From positions 1,116,001 to 1,180,000 of the forward strand of contig CP076546.1 in the NCBI GenBank assembly GCA_018889975.1: 64,000 nt of DNA, read 5' to 3'. Source of the DNA: Bacillus sp. NP157 (GTDB lineage: Bacteria > Pseudomonadota > Gammaproteobacteria > Xanthomonadales > Rhodanobacteraceae). Both the position numbers and the translations under genes were made by a program. Each line of letters begins with the position of its first letter. The first letter of the stretch is position 1. The notes under the pieces were generated by a model. That model was given only the letters and a program-made list of their open reading frames with translations. It did not search any database and was not told the DNA's origin. Positions 15,701-22,742 of the stretch are shown here, piece after piece.

Positions 15701-16237
15701 TCCAGCTCGATCATCATCAAGGGCGCGAAGTCACCCGAACGCCTGCTCGACGAAGTGTCGCTGTTCCTGCACCAGGTGGTCAGCGAGCTGCCCGAGCCGC
15801 AGCAGAACATGATCCGCGCCGCCCTGCATCGCGACGCGGTGCTCGAGGGTCGGCGGATCCTGTTGGTCGAGGATGACGTGCGCAACGTCTTCGCGCTGAT
15901 GAACGTGCTGGAGCCACATGGCTGCATCGTGAGCATCGCGCGCAACGGCCAGGAAGCCATCGACATGCTCGAGGCATCGGGCAAGGGCGGCCAGGCCGCG
16001 ATCGAACTGGTGCTCATGGACATCATGATGCCGGTGAAGGACGGCCTCACCGCGACGCGCGAGATCCGCCAGAACCCGCGCTGGGACAAGCTGCCGGTGA
16101 TCGCGCTGACCGCCAAGGCGATGCCCGATGACCAGCAGCAGGCCTTGCAGGCGGGTGCGAGCGATTACGTGGCCAAGCCGCTGGATGTCGACAAGCTGCT
16201 ATCGCTGATCCGCGTCTGGCTCACCGACCGCGCCTGA
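12788..16237 (+). CDS. Hybrid sensor histidine kinase with CHASE3, GAF and three receiver domains
   Basis: An 1149-residue inner-membrane hybrid kinase. The order is TM1 (about 17-40), a CHASE3 sensor (DAETGQRGYLLTGNEGYL) and TM2 (about 200-222). A GAF-like domain (about 235-380) and a long Glu/Gln-rich coiled coil (about 390-475) follow. HisKA has SHELRTPLNS with phospho-acceptor H484, and the HATPase has NLLSNALKFT, DTGIGI and GTGLGLSI. After a Pro/Ala linker come receiver domains with phospho-aspartates D804, D926 and D1078. No HPt domain is fused, so phosphotransfer needs an outside partner. An in-frame ATG at 12749 is an alternative start. It lies tightly between the antiporter and the cysteine-cluster gene. 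The signal and output are unknown. Confidence 0.93.
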   Translation: MSPARTSRLSSLRAGGDTGTLVALVVVILFFIASGLVAAANIRTIRNDNAMVNRSQEAVASLAEVLSSIQDAETGQRGYLLTGNEGYLEPYRTALSVIPTRIEAIGGALGGDAGQLIRLKELSARINDKLAELRETINLRRDKGFDAALAVVNSDRGKAAMDDIRARLAAMRAVEFDQRAKRLLEMEAAYNTALTVGAGSALLGVGLAIFVAVLIRRNARARAQEAWLQAGRLELGTVMAGDKDAAELGASILSFLVEFVGAQAGVLFANVHGRFTRVGGIGLAAGDSAIDTLPSGTLLGRAVNENRVLHVSDVPEGYFTVGSGLGQGQPRHLVIAPGATEGMVHGVLELGFFHAVPPEVLTLLEQASPAIAIALRSAAYRAELNRLLEETRRQSEALQTQQEELRVSNEELEEQSKALRASQHELEEQQAELEQTNAHLSDQSMQLEAQRDELSMANQSIEAKAQEVQRASQYKSEFLANMSHELRTPLNSALILSKLLADNPAGNLSDEQVKFARTIHASGTDLLTLINDILDLSKIEAGHVEVRAEPLPLQPLLDDLSALFTPVATEKGLSLTVEMAEDCPPVIESDRQRLVQVLKNLLSNALKFTEAGAVAVHVRPERGGQVAFVVTDTGIGIAADQQARIFDAFQQADGSISRRYGGTGLGLSISAELARLLGGEISVRSDAGQGSTFTLTVASRLDVITGVRPANSPMPAPAPAPVPLAVRATPAPTPMPGRAPAARTEATEPANGRRSILLIEDDPAFADILVTLAKEMGFHAYLASTAADALALARERLPHAIVLDVGLPDQSGLYVLDILKHDIRTRHIPIHVVSAADHSRAALSLGAVGYLVKPATREDLGGVLDSLEARLSQRPRRVLVVEDDAVQLDAIRHLLASADVETVGAATAAACLEALQQQTFDCMVLDLSLPDATGLQLLETMSKNDGSPFPPVIVYTGRVLSSAEEDRLRRYSSSIIIKGAKSPERLLDEVSLFLHQVVSELPEPQQNMIRAALHRDAVLEGRRILLVEDDVRNVFALMNVLEPHGCIVSIARNGQEAIDMLEASGKGGQAAIELVLMDIMMPVKDGLTATREIRQNPRWDKLPVIALTAKAMPDDQQQALQAGASDYVAKPLDVDKLLSLIRVWLTDRA

Positions 16238-16240
16238 CCC

Positions 16241-17032
16241 ATGCCGCTGCATTTCAATTGCACGATGTGCGGGCGCTGCTGCCACGGCCTGCGCCTGCCG
16301 CTGAGCGTTGCCGAATCGCTGGCGTGGCTGGCCGACGGCGGCAACGTGGAACTGTTCTGCGAGGCGATTCCGTGGCCGGAAGAACCAACCGTGGACGATG
16401 GCCCGGCCTGGCACAAGCGCCGTCGCTCGTTCCTGGTCCAGAGCGGTCACCTGCCAGTGCGCGTGATCGTCACCCTGGTCGCGAGTTTCACCGCCGCCTG
16501 CCCGAACCTGCGCGCCGACATGGGCTGCGGCATCTACGAACGCCGCCCGCAGGCTTGCCGGGTCTATCCGGCCGAGGTGAATCCGTTCCTGGCGATCGAC
16601 CCGGCGCTGAAGCTGTGCCCGCCCGAAGCATGGGAAGACCGTGCGGTGCTGCAGGAGGACGATGGCAGCATCGCGGATGCGACCGTGGCGTCGGCCATCG
16701 TTCGCCGGCGCCAGGACGACTACGACGAAGCTGAGGCCAAGGGCCGCCTGTGCGAGTTGCTTGGCATCCGCATCGCCGGGCTGTCCAACGAAGGCGTCGT
16801 GGTGCATGCGCCAGCGCCGGCGCACCTGCGCGAGGCACTCGAGGCGGTGCAGGATACGCCTGCACCGGCGACGAGCAGCGAGTGGATGATGGTCTCGCAC
16901 CGACTGCGTACGATGTGGCTGCTCGAATCGGCCGGCGCCCGCGCGATGCAGTCGGTCGACCTGGCCGACACCGGCCCACGCTTCGTCGCCTTCGTCGATA
17001 TTCCATCGTCCCCGAGCGAGGCTAACCCATGA
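16241..17032 (+). CDS. YkgJ-family cysteine-cluster protein
   Basis: A 263-residue protein with the YkgJ zinc/iron cluster motif near its N-terminus: C7-x2-C10-x2-C13-C14 (NCTMCGRCCHG). A second cysteine pair sits in ADMGCGIYERRPQACRVYP, as usual for the family. The C-terminal half is charged and helical. The start is three bases after the kinase stop. The last four bases overlap the next gene (ATGA), so the three genes are probably one transcript. The family is suspected to bind a metal or Fe-S centre, but its role is unproven. Confidence 0.88.
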   Translation: MPLHFNCTMCGRCCHGLRLPLSVAESLAWLADGGNVELFCEAIPWPEEPTVDDGPAWHKRRRSFLVQSGHLPVRVIVTLVASFTAACPNLRADMGCGIYERRPQACRVYPAEVNPFLAIDPALKLCPPEAWEDRAVLQEDDGSIADATVASAIVRRRQDDYDEAEAKGRLCELLGIRIAGLSNEGVVVHAPAPAHLREALEAVQDTPAPATSSEWMMVSHRLRTMWLLESAGARAMQSVDLADTGPRFVAFVDIPSSPSEANP

Positions 17033-17511
17033 CTCCGTCGTTGCTATCCACGCGCGCGCTGCTGGCGACGTTCGTCCTTGCATGGGCGACGTTTGTCGCG
17101 TCGGGTTGCACGAGCACGGGCCCCCACGCCGCACACGGAACCGTCACTGCGACGCTTGGCGGCGACGCCGCGCATCCCTCGACCACCGCGGGCTGGGTGC
17201 GCACCGAACTGTATTTCGGCCTCGGACCGGTCGAAGGTGGCGGCGTCGACGAGGCGGGCTGGCGTGCCTTCCTCGATCGCGAGGTCACCCCGCGTTTTCC
17301 CGACGGACTGTCGGTGCTGGACGTCTACGGACAGTGGCAGGGCAAGACCCAGCGCGTACCTGAGCGGCTGCGTTCGAAGCTGCTGGTGCTGCTGTATCCC
17401 GACACGCCGGCCCATCGCGCCGACATCGACGCGATCCGCGCGGCATGGAAAACGCAGACGGGCGACCAGTCGGTGCTACGCGTGACCCAGCCGGCCGAGG
17501 TGTCGTTCTAG
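17029..17511 (+). CDS. DUF3574 lipoprotein
   Basis: A 160-residue secreted protein with a lipoprotein signal (FVASGC lipobox, cysteine near residue 27). The DUF3574 domain shows WVRTELYFGLGPVEGGGVDE, WRAFLDREVTPRFPDGLSV and WQGKTQRVPERLRSKLLVLLYP. The first pattern (RTELYFG) is the family hallmark. It is translationally coupled to the YkgJ gene through an ATGA overlap. Function is unknown; it is likely anchored in the periplasm or outer membrane. It ends convergently with the TetR gene at 17508, with a 4-base overlap. Confidence 0.85.
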   Translation: MTPSLLSTRALLATFVLAWATFVASGCTSTGPHAAHGTVTATLGGDAAHPSTTAGWVRTELYFGLGPVEGGGVDEAGWRAFLDREVTPRFPDGLSVLDVYGQWQGKTQRVPERLRSKLLVLLYPDTPAHRADIDAIRAAWKTQTGDQSVLRVTQPAEVSF

Positions 17512-18092
17512 ACGACCCGGTCCAGCAGCAGTTCGTCGACCCAGCGGCCAACGGCACCCGCCGACGGCGGCTCGCTGGCGAACAAAATGCGATACATCAA
17601 CGGTGCCACGGCACGATCGAGCAAACGGTCGACTGACGCGACCGGTTCGCCGCGCGCGACGCCGCGCGCGATGATCGTGTCCAGTTGTTGCGCGCAATAG
17701 AACGCACACATGCTGGCCTTGGTGGTGCTCGCCGCACCGAGCACGTCGCGCAGCATGGTGCGCCCCGGCGCCGAGGTCATTTCTTCGAGGTATTGCTCGA
17801 GCCACGCGCGCAGGTCACCGCGGAAACTGCCGGTGTCCGTCGGCGCGCACTCAGGGCGAAGCTGGGCGACGGCCACGTCGGCCAGCAGCGCGGGCAGGTC
17901 GCCCCAGCGTCGGTAGATCGTCGAGGGGGTGACCCCGGCACGGGCCGCGATGGCCGGTACGGCGAGGGTTTCGCGGGGGCCTTCGGCCTGCAACTCGCGG
18001 ACGGCCTGGTGGACGGCGGCCTGTACGCGGGCGCTGCGACCGCCTGGGCGGGGGCCGGAAGGACGCGGTGTCGGCGTGGCTAAGTCGTTCAT
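17508..18092 (-). CDS. TetR-family regulator of the divergent MFS exporter
   Basis: A 194-residue TetR protein. A basic N-terminus (RPSGPRPGGRSARVQAAVHQ) precedes a helix-turn-helix with IAARAGVTPSTIYRRWGDLPALL at about residues 47-70. The C-terminal ligand domain fits the family length. The ATG at 18090-18092 lies 90 bases from the divergent MFS start. That gap is AT-rich (ATAACTTTCTTAAAGC, with a short CTTT-ctt-AAAG repeat) and probably holds the shared promoter and operator. I could not define a strong operator. Confidence 0.88.
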   Translation of the reverse strand: MNDLATPTPRPSGPRPGGRSARVQAAVHQAVRELQAEGPRETLAVPAIAARAGVTPSTIYRRWGDLPALLADVAVAQLRPECAPTDTGSFRGDLRAWLEQYLEEMTSAPGRTMLRDVLGAASTTKASMCAFYCAQQLDTIIARGVARGEPVASVDRLLDRAVAPLMYRILFASEPPSAGAVGRWVDELLLDRVV

Positions 18093-18182
18093 GGGGCTAG
18101 TATAACTTTCTTAAAGCAAAATAATTGCATTTGTGGCGGATCGGCGTAGGCTAACGCACATTCTTAGCTTTAGGGCTTCGCC

Positions 18183-19391
18183 ATGAATGCACCGACGGTC
18201 GGACGATCGCTGGCTATCCACACCTTCACGCTGGTCGTCTTCATGGCGGCATCGGCCGCGCCAACGCCGCTGTACCGCCTGTATCAAAGCGAATGGGGCT
18301 TCTCGCCGACCGTGCTGACGGTGATCTTCGCGGCGTACGCGTTCGCGCTGCTTGCCACGCTGCTGTTCGGCGGGCGGCTGTCGGACCACCTTGGTCGCCG
18401 GCCGGTGATCGTCGCGGCGATCGTGCTGGAGATCGTCGCCATGCTGGTCTTCATCCTTGCCGCGGGTCCCGGCTGGCTTATCGTCGCGCGACTCGTCCAG
18501 GGGATGGCGACCGGCCTGGCCATGGCGACGCTGGGTACGGCGTTGCTCGACCTCGATCGCCAGCGTGGTGCGTTGGTCAACAGCATCGCGCCCCTGGTCG
18601 GACTGGCGATCGGGCCGATCGCGGGCACGGCGCTGGTGGTGCTCGCGCCGGCGCCCCTGCTCGGTATCTACATCGCCCTGGTCGTTGCGTTGCTGGCCGC
18701 TCTCGGCTTCACCGCATCGACGCCGGAAACGGGACTGGTGCGCCCGGGCGCACTCGCGAGCCTGCGGCCGAGCGTTGCGGTGCCGGGACGCGCGCGACCT
18801 GCCTTGCTGGCGGTAACGCCATTGAACGTAGCTTTGTGGATGCTCGGTGGCTTTTATCTGTCGCTGATGCCGTCGCTGGTCGCCAGGGTCACCCATTCCA
18901 GCTCGCCGTGGATGGGCGGACTCACCGTTGCCACGCTCATGGGCAGCGCCTCGCTGGCCGTGCTGGTCGCGCTGCGACATGCGCCGCTGCGCGCCCTGTA
19001 CGCCGGCGCCGGCGCCCTCGTCGCGGGTTTGCTGCTGATCCTCGCCGGTGCGGAGAACGGCTCGGGCCTGCTCCTGCTGGCCGGCTCGTTCGTCGCGGGC
19101 GCAGGCTTCGGTGCGTCATTCCTGGGCGTGATGCGCAGCGTGACGCCGCTGGCGGCGCCGCACGAACGCAGCCGGCTGATGGCCGTGTTCTATATCGAGA
19201 GCTACGTGGCTTTCAGCGTGCCGACGATCGCCATCGGCTACGTCGCCCAGCACCAGGGCCTGCTGTTCGCGATCCACCTGTACGCCGGGGTGATCATCGC
19301 CCTCGCGCTGGCCGCGCTGGCCTGGATCGTCACCCGCGCCCACCATGTGCGCGCGGCCGCGATGCCCTTAGTCGAATGCCGCCAGGCCTAG
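18183..19391 (+). CDS. MFS transporter (drug or metabolite exporter)
   Basis: A 402-residue major-facilitator protein with 12 predicted helices. The motif-A loop GGRLSDHLGRRPVI is between helices 2 and 3. FVAGAGFGASFLGVMRSVTPL and AAPHERSRLMAVFYIESY lie in the second half. It is divergent from a TetR gene, the usual set-up for an inducible exporter. Its last 24 bases overlap the 3-prime end of the convergent GST gene. The substrate is unknown. Confidence 0.9.
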   Translation: MNAPTVGRSLAIHTFTLVVFMAASAAPTPLYRLYQSEWGFSPTVLTVIFAAYAFALLATLLFGGRLSDHLGRRPVIVAAIVLEIVAMLVFILAAGPGWLIVARLVQGMATGLAMATLGTALLDLDRQRGALVNSIAPLVGLAIGPIAGTALVVLAPAPLLGIYIALVVALLAALGFTASTPETGLVRPGALASLRPSVAVPGRARPALLAVTPLNVALWMLGGFYLSLMPSLVARVTHSSSPWMGGLTVATLMGSASLAVLVALRHAPLRALYAGAGALVAGLLLILAGAENGSGLLLLAGSFVAGAGFGASFLGVMRSVTPLAAPHERSRLMAVFYIESYVAFSVPTIAIGYVAQHQGLLFAIHLYAGVIIALALAALAWIVTRAHHVRAAAMPLVECRQA

Positions 19392-19979
19392 TTTCACCGC
19401 GGGGCGCGTGGCGACGCGCCCATACCAGGAGGACAGCGTCGGATGGGCATCCCAGTCGACGTGCTCGCCCTCCGCGGTGATCAAGGTATACGCCGCGATG
19501 TCGGCCAGCGAGAAGTGCTGGCCGCTCATCCACGGTGAGCGGGACAGGAACGCATCCGCGGCATGGATGCGTTCCACCACCAGCCGATGCAAGGCGACGG
19601 CACCCGCCTGTTCATCGTCGCGCGCGAGGAAGAAGCCCGCGTGCGAGGGTTCGATCACGTCCGTGATGAAATAGAAGAAGCGCTCGAGTGCCAGCGCATT
19701 CGCCCGTGGCTCGCGTGGCATGAGTCGTTCGCCGGCGCGTCGTGCCACCTCAAGCATGATGGCGCCGGACTGGGAGAGCGCCCACGGCCCGTCGCCATCG
19801 TCGATCACCAGCACCGGCACCTTGCCGAGGGGATTGAGCGCGGCGAACGCATTGCTGCGATGTTCGCCGCGGCGCAGGTCAACGGGGACGGCTTTGAACG
19901 GAAGCCCGGATTCGGCAAGGGCAATGGCCGCGCGCAGGCTGTTGCCCGTGCGTGCGCCGTGCAGGTCGAACGTGGTCAT
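19368..19979 (-). CDS. Glutathione S-transferase family protein
   Basis: A 203-residue GST. The N-terminal thioredoxin-like domain has ARTGNSLRAAIALAESGLPF, NPLGKVPVLVIDDG and a glutathione-binding LSQSGAIMLEV. The all-helical C-terminal domain has the SLADIAAYTL motif. The ATG at 19977-19979 is chosen because it sits right before the first strand. It lies 41 bases downstream of the alpha/beta-hydrolase on the same strand, so the two probably form an operon under the divergent LysR gene. The substrate is unknown; detoxification is likely. Confidence 0.9.
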   Translation of the reverse strand: MTTFDLHGARTGNSLRAAIALAESGLPFKAVPVDLRRGEHRSNAFAALNPLGKVPVLVIDDGDGPWALSQSGAIMLEVARRAGERLMPREPRANALALERFFYFITDVIEPSHAGFFLARDDEQAGAVALHRLVVERIHAADAFLSRSPWMSGQHFSLADIAAYTLITAEGEHVDWDAHPTLSSWYGRVATRPAVKLGLAAFD

Positions 19980-20020
19980 GGGCGATCCCGGGCGGCGTGG
20001 TATGCCGCACCGGTGCAGTA

Positions 20021-20821
20021 TCACGCGTTGGCCGCTGTCGTGGCGTGATCGTGGACGAACTTCGTGACAAGGGCTGCCACCGCCTGTGCCGCTTCCAGGG
20101 GGACGAGATGGCCGATCCCGTCAAGCACGTGCAAGCGCGCGGTCGCGATGCGTGGTAACAGCTCGCGACGCAAGGTTTCGGTGCTGTCGACCTTGTCGGC
20201 GGAGCCGCTGATCACTAGCACGGGCACCTGGATGTCCGCCACGGCCGTGCCGATGTCTTCCTGGCTGATCCCCAGCGGCCACGCGCGTTTCGCCGCCGGG
20301 GCACCGGCAAGGCTGTCCGCGACTACCTGTTCATGCAAGGCCGGCGACAGCGGGCGCGAGGTGAGTGCCATCGCCAGTGCCTGCTCGATGCTTTCGCGGG
20401 TGTCGTACACATGCGCCATCGCCTGCAGTGCCTCGATGGGCAGCGCCATGGGCGTGGGCGGTGCCGGCGCGACCAGCACCACGCCACGCAGGCCCGGCGG
20501 TCGCCGTGACGCCACCAGCTGGGCGATCTTGCCACCCATGGAGTGGCCAACCAGCACGAAGTCGGTGAGGCCCTTCGCGGCGACCAGCGCCTCCACGTCG
20601 TCGGCGTAGTCGCCGAGCGCATAGCCGTCGGCGGGACGCGCCGCCGCGCCCCAGCCGCGCAGGTCGGGTGCGATGGCGCGCAGGTCGGGCGGCAGCACCG
20701 CGAGGACAGGCGCCCAGGTGCGCGACGAGCCGCCGTAGTAGTGCAGGAAAACCAGCGTGGGGCCGCGGCTGCCTTGTTCGACGACGTGGGCCATCGGGTG
20801 CGTGTCGGAGCTGTTGTTCAT
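20021..20821 (-). CDS. Alpha/beta-hydrolase (LysR-linked)
   Basis: A 266-residue alpha/beta-hydrolase. LVFLHYYGGSSRTW holds the oxyanion region and DLRGWGAAARPADGY the next loop. GHSMGG is the nucleophile elbow. VISGSADKVDSTET holds the probable acid, and DGIGHLVPLEA holds the histidine. Of three in-frame ATGs the one at 20819-20821 is chosen, with a CAGGTGG site just upstream. It is divergent from the LysR gene and upstream of the GST gene. No signal peptide is seen. It may act as an esterase or haloperoxidase-like enzyme. Confidence 0.85.
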   Translation of the reverse strand: MNNSSDTHPMAHVVEQGSRGPTLVFLHYYGGSSRTWAPVLAVLPPDLRAIAPDLRGWGAAARPADGYALGDYADDVEALVAAKGLTDFVLVGHSMGGKIAQLVASRRPPGLRGVVLVAPAPPTPMALPIEALQAMAHVYDTRESIEQALAMALTSRPLSPALHEQVVADSLAGAPAAKRAWPLGISQEDIGTAVADIQVPVLVISGSADKVDSTETLRRELLPRIATARLHVLDGIGHLVPLEAAQAVAALVTKFVHDHATTAANA

Positions 20822-20942
20822 GCGTGCCACCTGTGTGGGCAGGGAAGGATGCAACTATCCTAGGGGCGTGGCTCCGCGCGGATTAGCCCCGCCAACGCAC
20901 CGACAGTCGGCTGGAAAAGGACCGAATGATCGCTTGAAATGC

Positions 20943-21863
20943 ATGGGGATCTTCGAGGCCACCGTGCGCATCGGCAGCATCGCCGGCGCCGCGCGGCTGT
21001 TCCACGTGTCACCCTCGCGGGCCAGCAAATACCTGGCCGAACTCGAAGAAGACCTGGGCGTCCTGCTGTTGCGGCGGACGACGCGACAGCTTTCGCTGAC
21101 GCCCGAGGGCGAGGCCTATCTCGTGCGCTGTCGGCGCATCCTCGCCGAGGTGCGCGATGCGGACGACGAAGCGCGTTCACGTACCGGGGGTGTCGCGGGC
21201 ACGTTGCGCGTCACGGCACCGGTGACCTTCGGCGCCTTGCACCTGGGCGGCATCGTCGCGGGCTTCATCGCGACGCATCCCGGTGTCGCGCTGCAGTTGC
21301 AACTTGACGATCGCTACATCGACCTGCGTGGCGATACGGTGGATGTCGCGATCCGCATCGGAAGGCTGGCGAACTCCACCCTCGTTGCGCGCCGCCTCGG
21401 TGGCTGCCGGATGGTGTTGTGCGCGGCGCCCGGTTTCCTGGCGCGGCATGGCGCGATCACCACCCCGGCGGACCTCGCACCGCTTCCGATGCTGGCCTTC
21501 AGCGACGCCGTCTCGTCGGCCGACTGGACGCTGCGTGGCGTCGACGGCATCGCACACCGGATCGAGGGCGAACCCGGGCTGCTCGCGAACAACGTGCAGA
21601 TGCTGGCGTCGGCCGCGGTGGCCGGTGCAGGCATCGTGTTCGGACCGACCTTCGTCCTCGGTCCGCACCTCCAGCGCGGCGAGCTCCAGCTGGTGCTGCC
21701 GGGATACGTTGCCGACGACCTCGACATCAGCGTGGTTTACCCAAGCCGTGCCTACCTGCCGAAGACCGTGCGCGCTTTCGTCGACTACCTGGCCGACGCG
21801 CTCGCCGAGCCGTTCGGGTGGGACGGCTTCGCCGGCGGCGGGCGTGGATTACCCCCGAGGTAA
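20943..21863 (+). CDS. LysR-family regulator, start region irregular
   Basis: A 306-residue LysR regulator. The winged helix-turn-helix includes SIAGAARLFHVSPSRASKYLAELEEDLGVLLLRRTTRQLSLT in residues 11-55, and the substrate-binding domain covers the rest. The family usually opens with MDRLKCM. Here NDRLKCM is read in frame, but its ATG (20926, with a good AAAAGG site) is one base out of frame and hits TGA after three codons. I therefore give the next in-frame ATG (20943) as the start. A small loss of N-terminal residues or a frameshift is possible. It is divergent from the hydrolase-GST pair, its likely target. Confidence 0.75.
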   Translation: MGIFEATVRIGSIAGAARLFHVSPSRASKYLAELEEDLGVLLLRRTTRQLSLTPEGEAYLVRCRRILAEVRDADDEARSRTGGVAGTLRVTAPVTFGALHLGGIVAGFIATHPGVALQLQLDDRYIDLRGDTVDVAIRIGRLANSTLVARRLGGCRMVLCAAPGFLARHGAITTPADLAPLPMLAFSDAVSSADWTLRGVDGIAHRIEGEPGLLANNVQMLASAAVAGAGIVFGPTFVLGPHLQRGELQLVLPGYVADDLDISVVYPSRAYLPKTVRAFVDYLADALAEPFGWDGFAGGGRGLPPR

Positions 21864-21920
21864 TTGTGGCCATCCGGCGGGCTTCGCATACTGCCTGCCC
21901 CGATCGTGAGGATCCCTTCG

Positions 21921-22721
21921 ATGTCCCAGGCACGTGGCGAGGCCGGCGGTGAGCTCGGCAGGATCCTCAAGGCATGGCGCGGCATGCGTGGGCTGAGCCA
22001 GCTGGAGCTGTCACTGGAAACCGGGGTGTCGCAAAAGCACCTCAGCTTCATCGAGAGCGGACGCAGCGCCCCCTCGCGGGACATGCTGATGGCGGTCGCC
22101 GATGGGCTGGACATGCCGTTCCGCGAGCGTAACCAGTTGTTGCTCGCGGCGGGCTACGCACCGCAGTTCGCCGACGAATCCTGGGATGCGGATGCACTTG
22201 CCATCGTCCGCCGTGCGCTGGAGCGGATGCTCGCGCAGCACGAACCGTTCCCGGCGGTGGTGATGGACCGGCACTGGAACGTCGTGATGGTGAACGAGGC
22301 GGCGACGCGCATGTTCGGTTCGTTCATCGATCTGTCGCGCTGGCCCCGGCCGCGCAACCTGCTGCACATGATCTTCGATCCGAACGGCCTGCGTCCCTTC
22401 GTCGCCGACTGGCCACGCTTTTCGGCGGCGCTGCTGCAACGCGTGCGGCGCGAGGCGGTCGGCCGTGCGGTCGACGAGGCCACGCGGCAACTGATCGCCA
22501 CGCTGCGCGCCTACCCCGGCGTCGAGGAATCGCTCGAGACGTCGGCATCGGCGGACCTGCCGGTCATCCCGCTGACCCTCGCCGATGGCACGCGCAAGCT
22601 GAGCTACTTTTCGCTGGTTACCACGGTGGGCACGCCACGCACGCCCGGGCCGCAGGAGCTTCGGCTGGAGTGCATGGCGCCGGTGGACGAGGCGACGGAG
22701 GCGTGGCATCGGCTGCAATGA
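21921..22721 (+). CDS. XRE-family regulator with MmyB-like ligand domain
   Basis: A 266-residue regulator. The helix-turn-helix covers about residues 10-65 (RGLSQLELSLETGVSQKHLS, then FIESGRSAPSRDMLMAVADGL). The C-terminal PAS-like MmyB domain has RNQLLLAAGYAP, VVMDRHWNVVMVNEAA and NLLHMIFDPNGLRP, which are strong family marks. In Actinobacteria such domains bind small hydrophobic ligands. The ATG at 21921 starts right before the HTH. It lies 57 bases after the LysR gene and 21 bases before an MFS gene, so it may control that exporter. Confidence 0.9.
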   Translation: MSQARGEAGGELGRILKAWRGMRGLSQLELSLETGVSQKHLSFIESGRSAPSRDMLMAVADGLDMPFRERNQLLLAAGYAPQFADESWDADALAIVRRALERMLAQHEPFPAVVMDRHWNVVMVNEAATRMFGSFIDLSRWPRPRNLLHMIFDPNGLRPFVADWPRFSAALLQRVRREAVGRAVDEATRQLIATLRAYPGVEESLETSASADLPVIPLTLADGTRKLSYFSLVTTVGTPRTPGPQELRLECMAPVDEATEAWHRLQ

Positions 22722-22742
22722 AAAAAGGCGTAGGCTGGCCGC

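Noticed and set aside
18093-18182. TetR operator between the 17508 gene and the MFS gene
   Set aside because: Only a 4-base-arm repeat (CTTT-ctt-AAAG) is visible, too weak to list as a feature.
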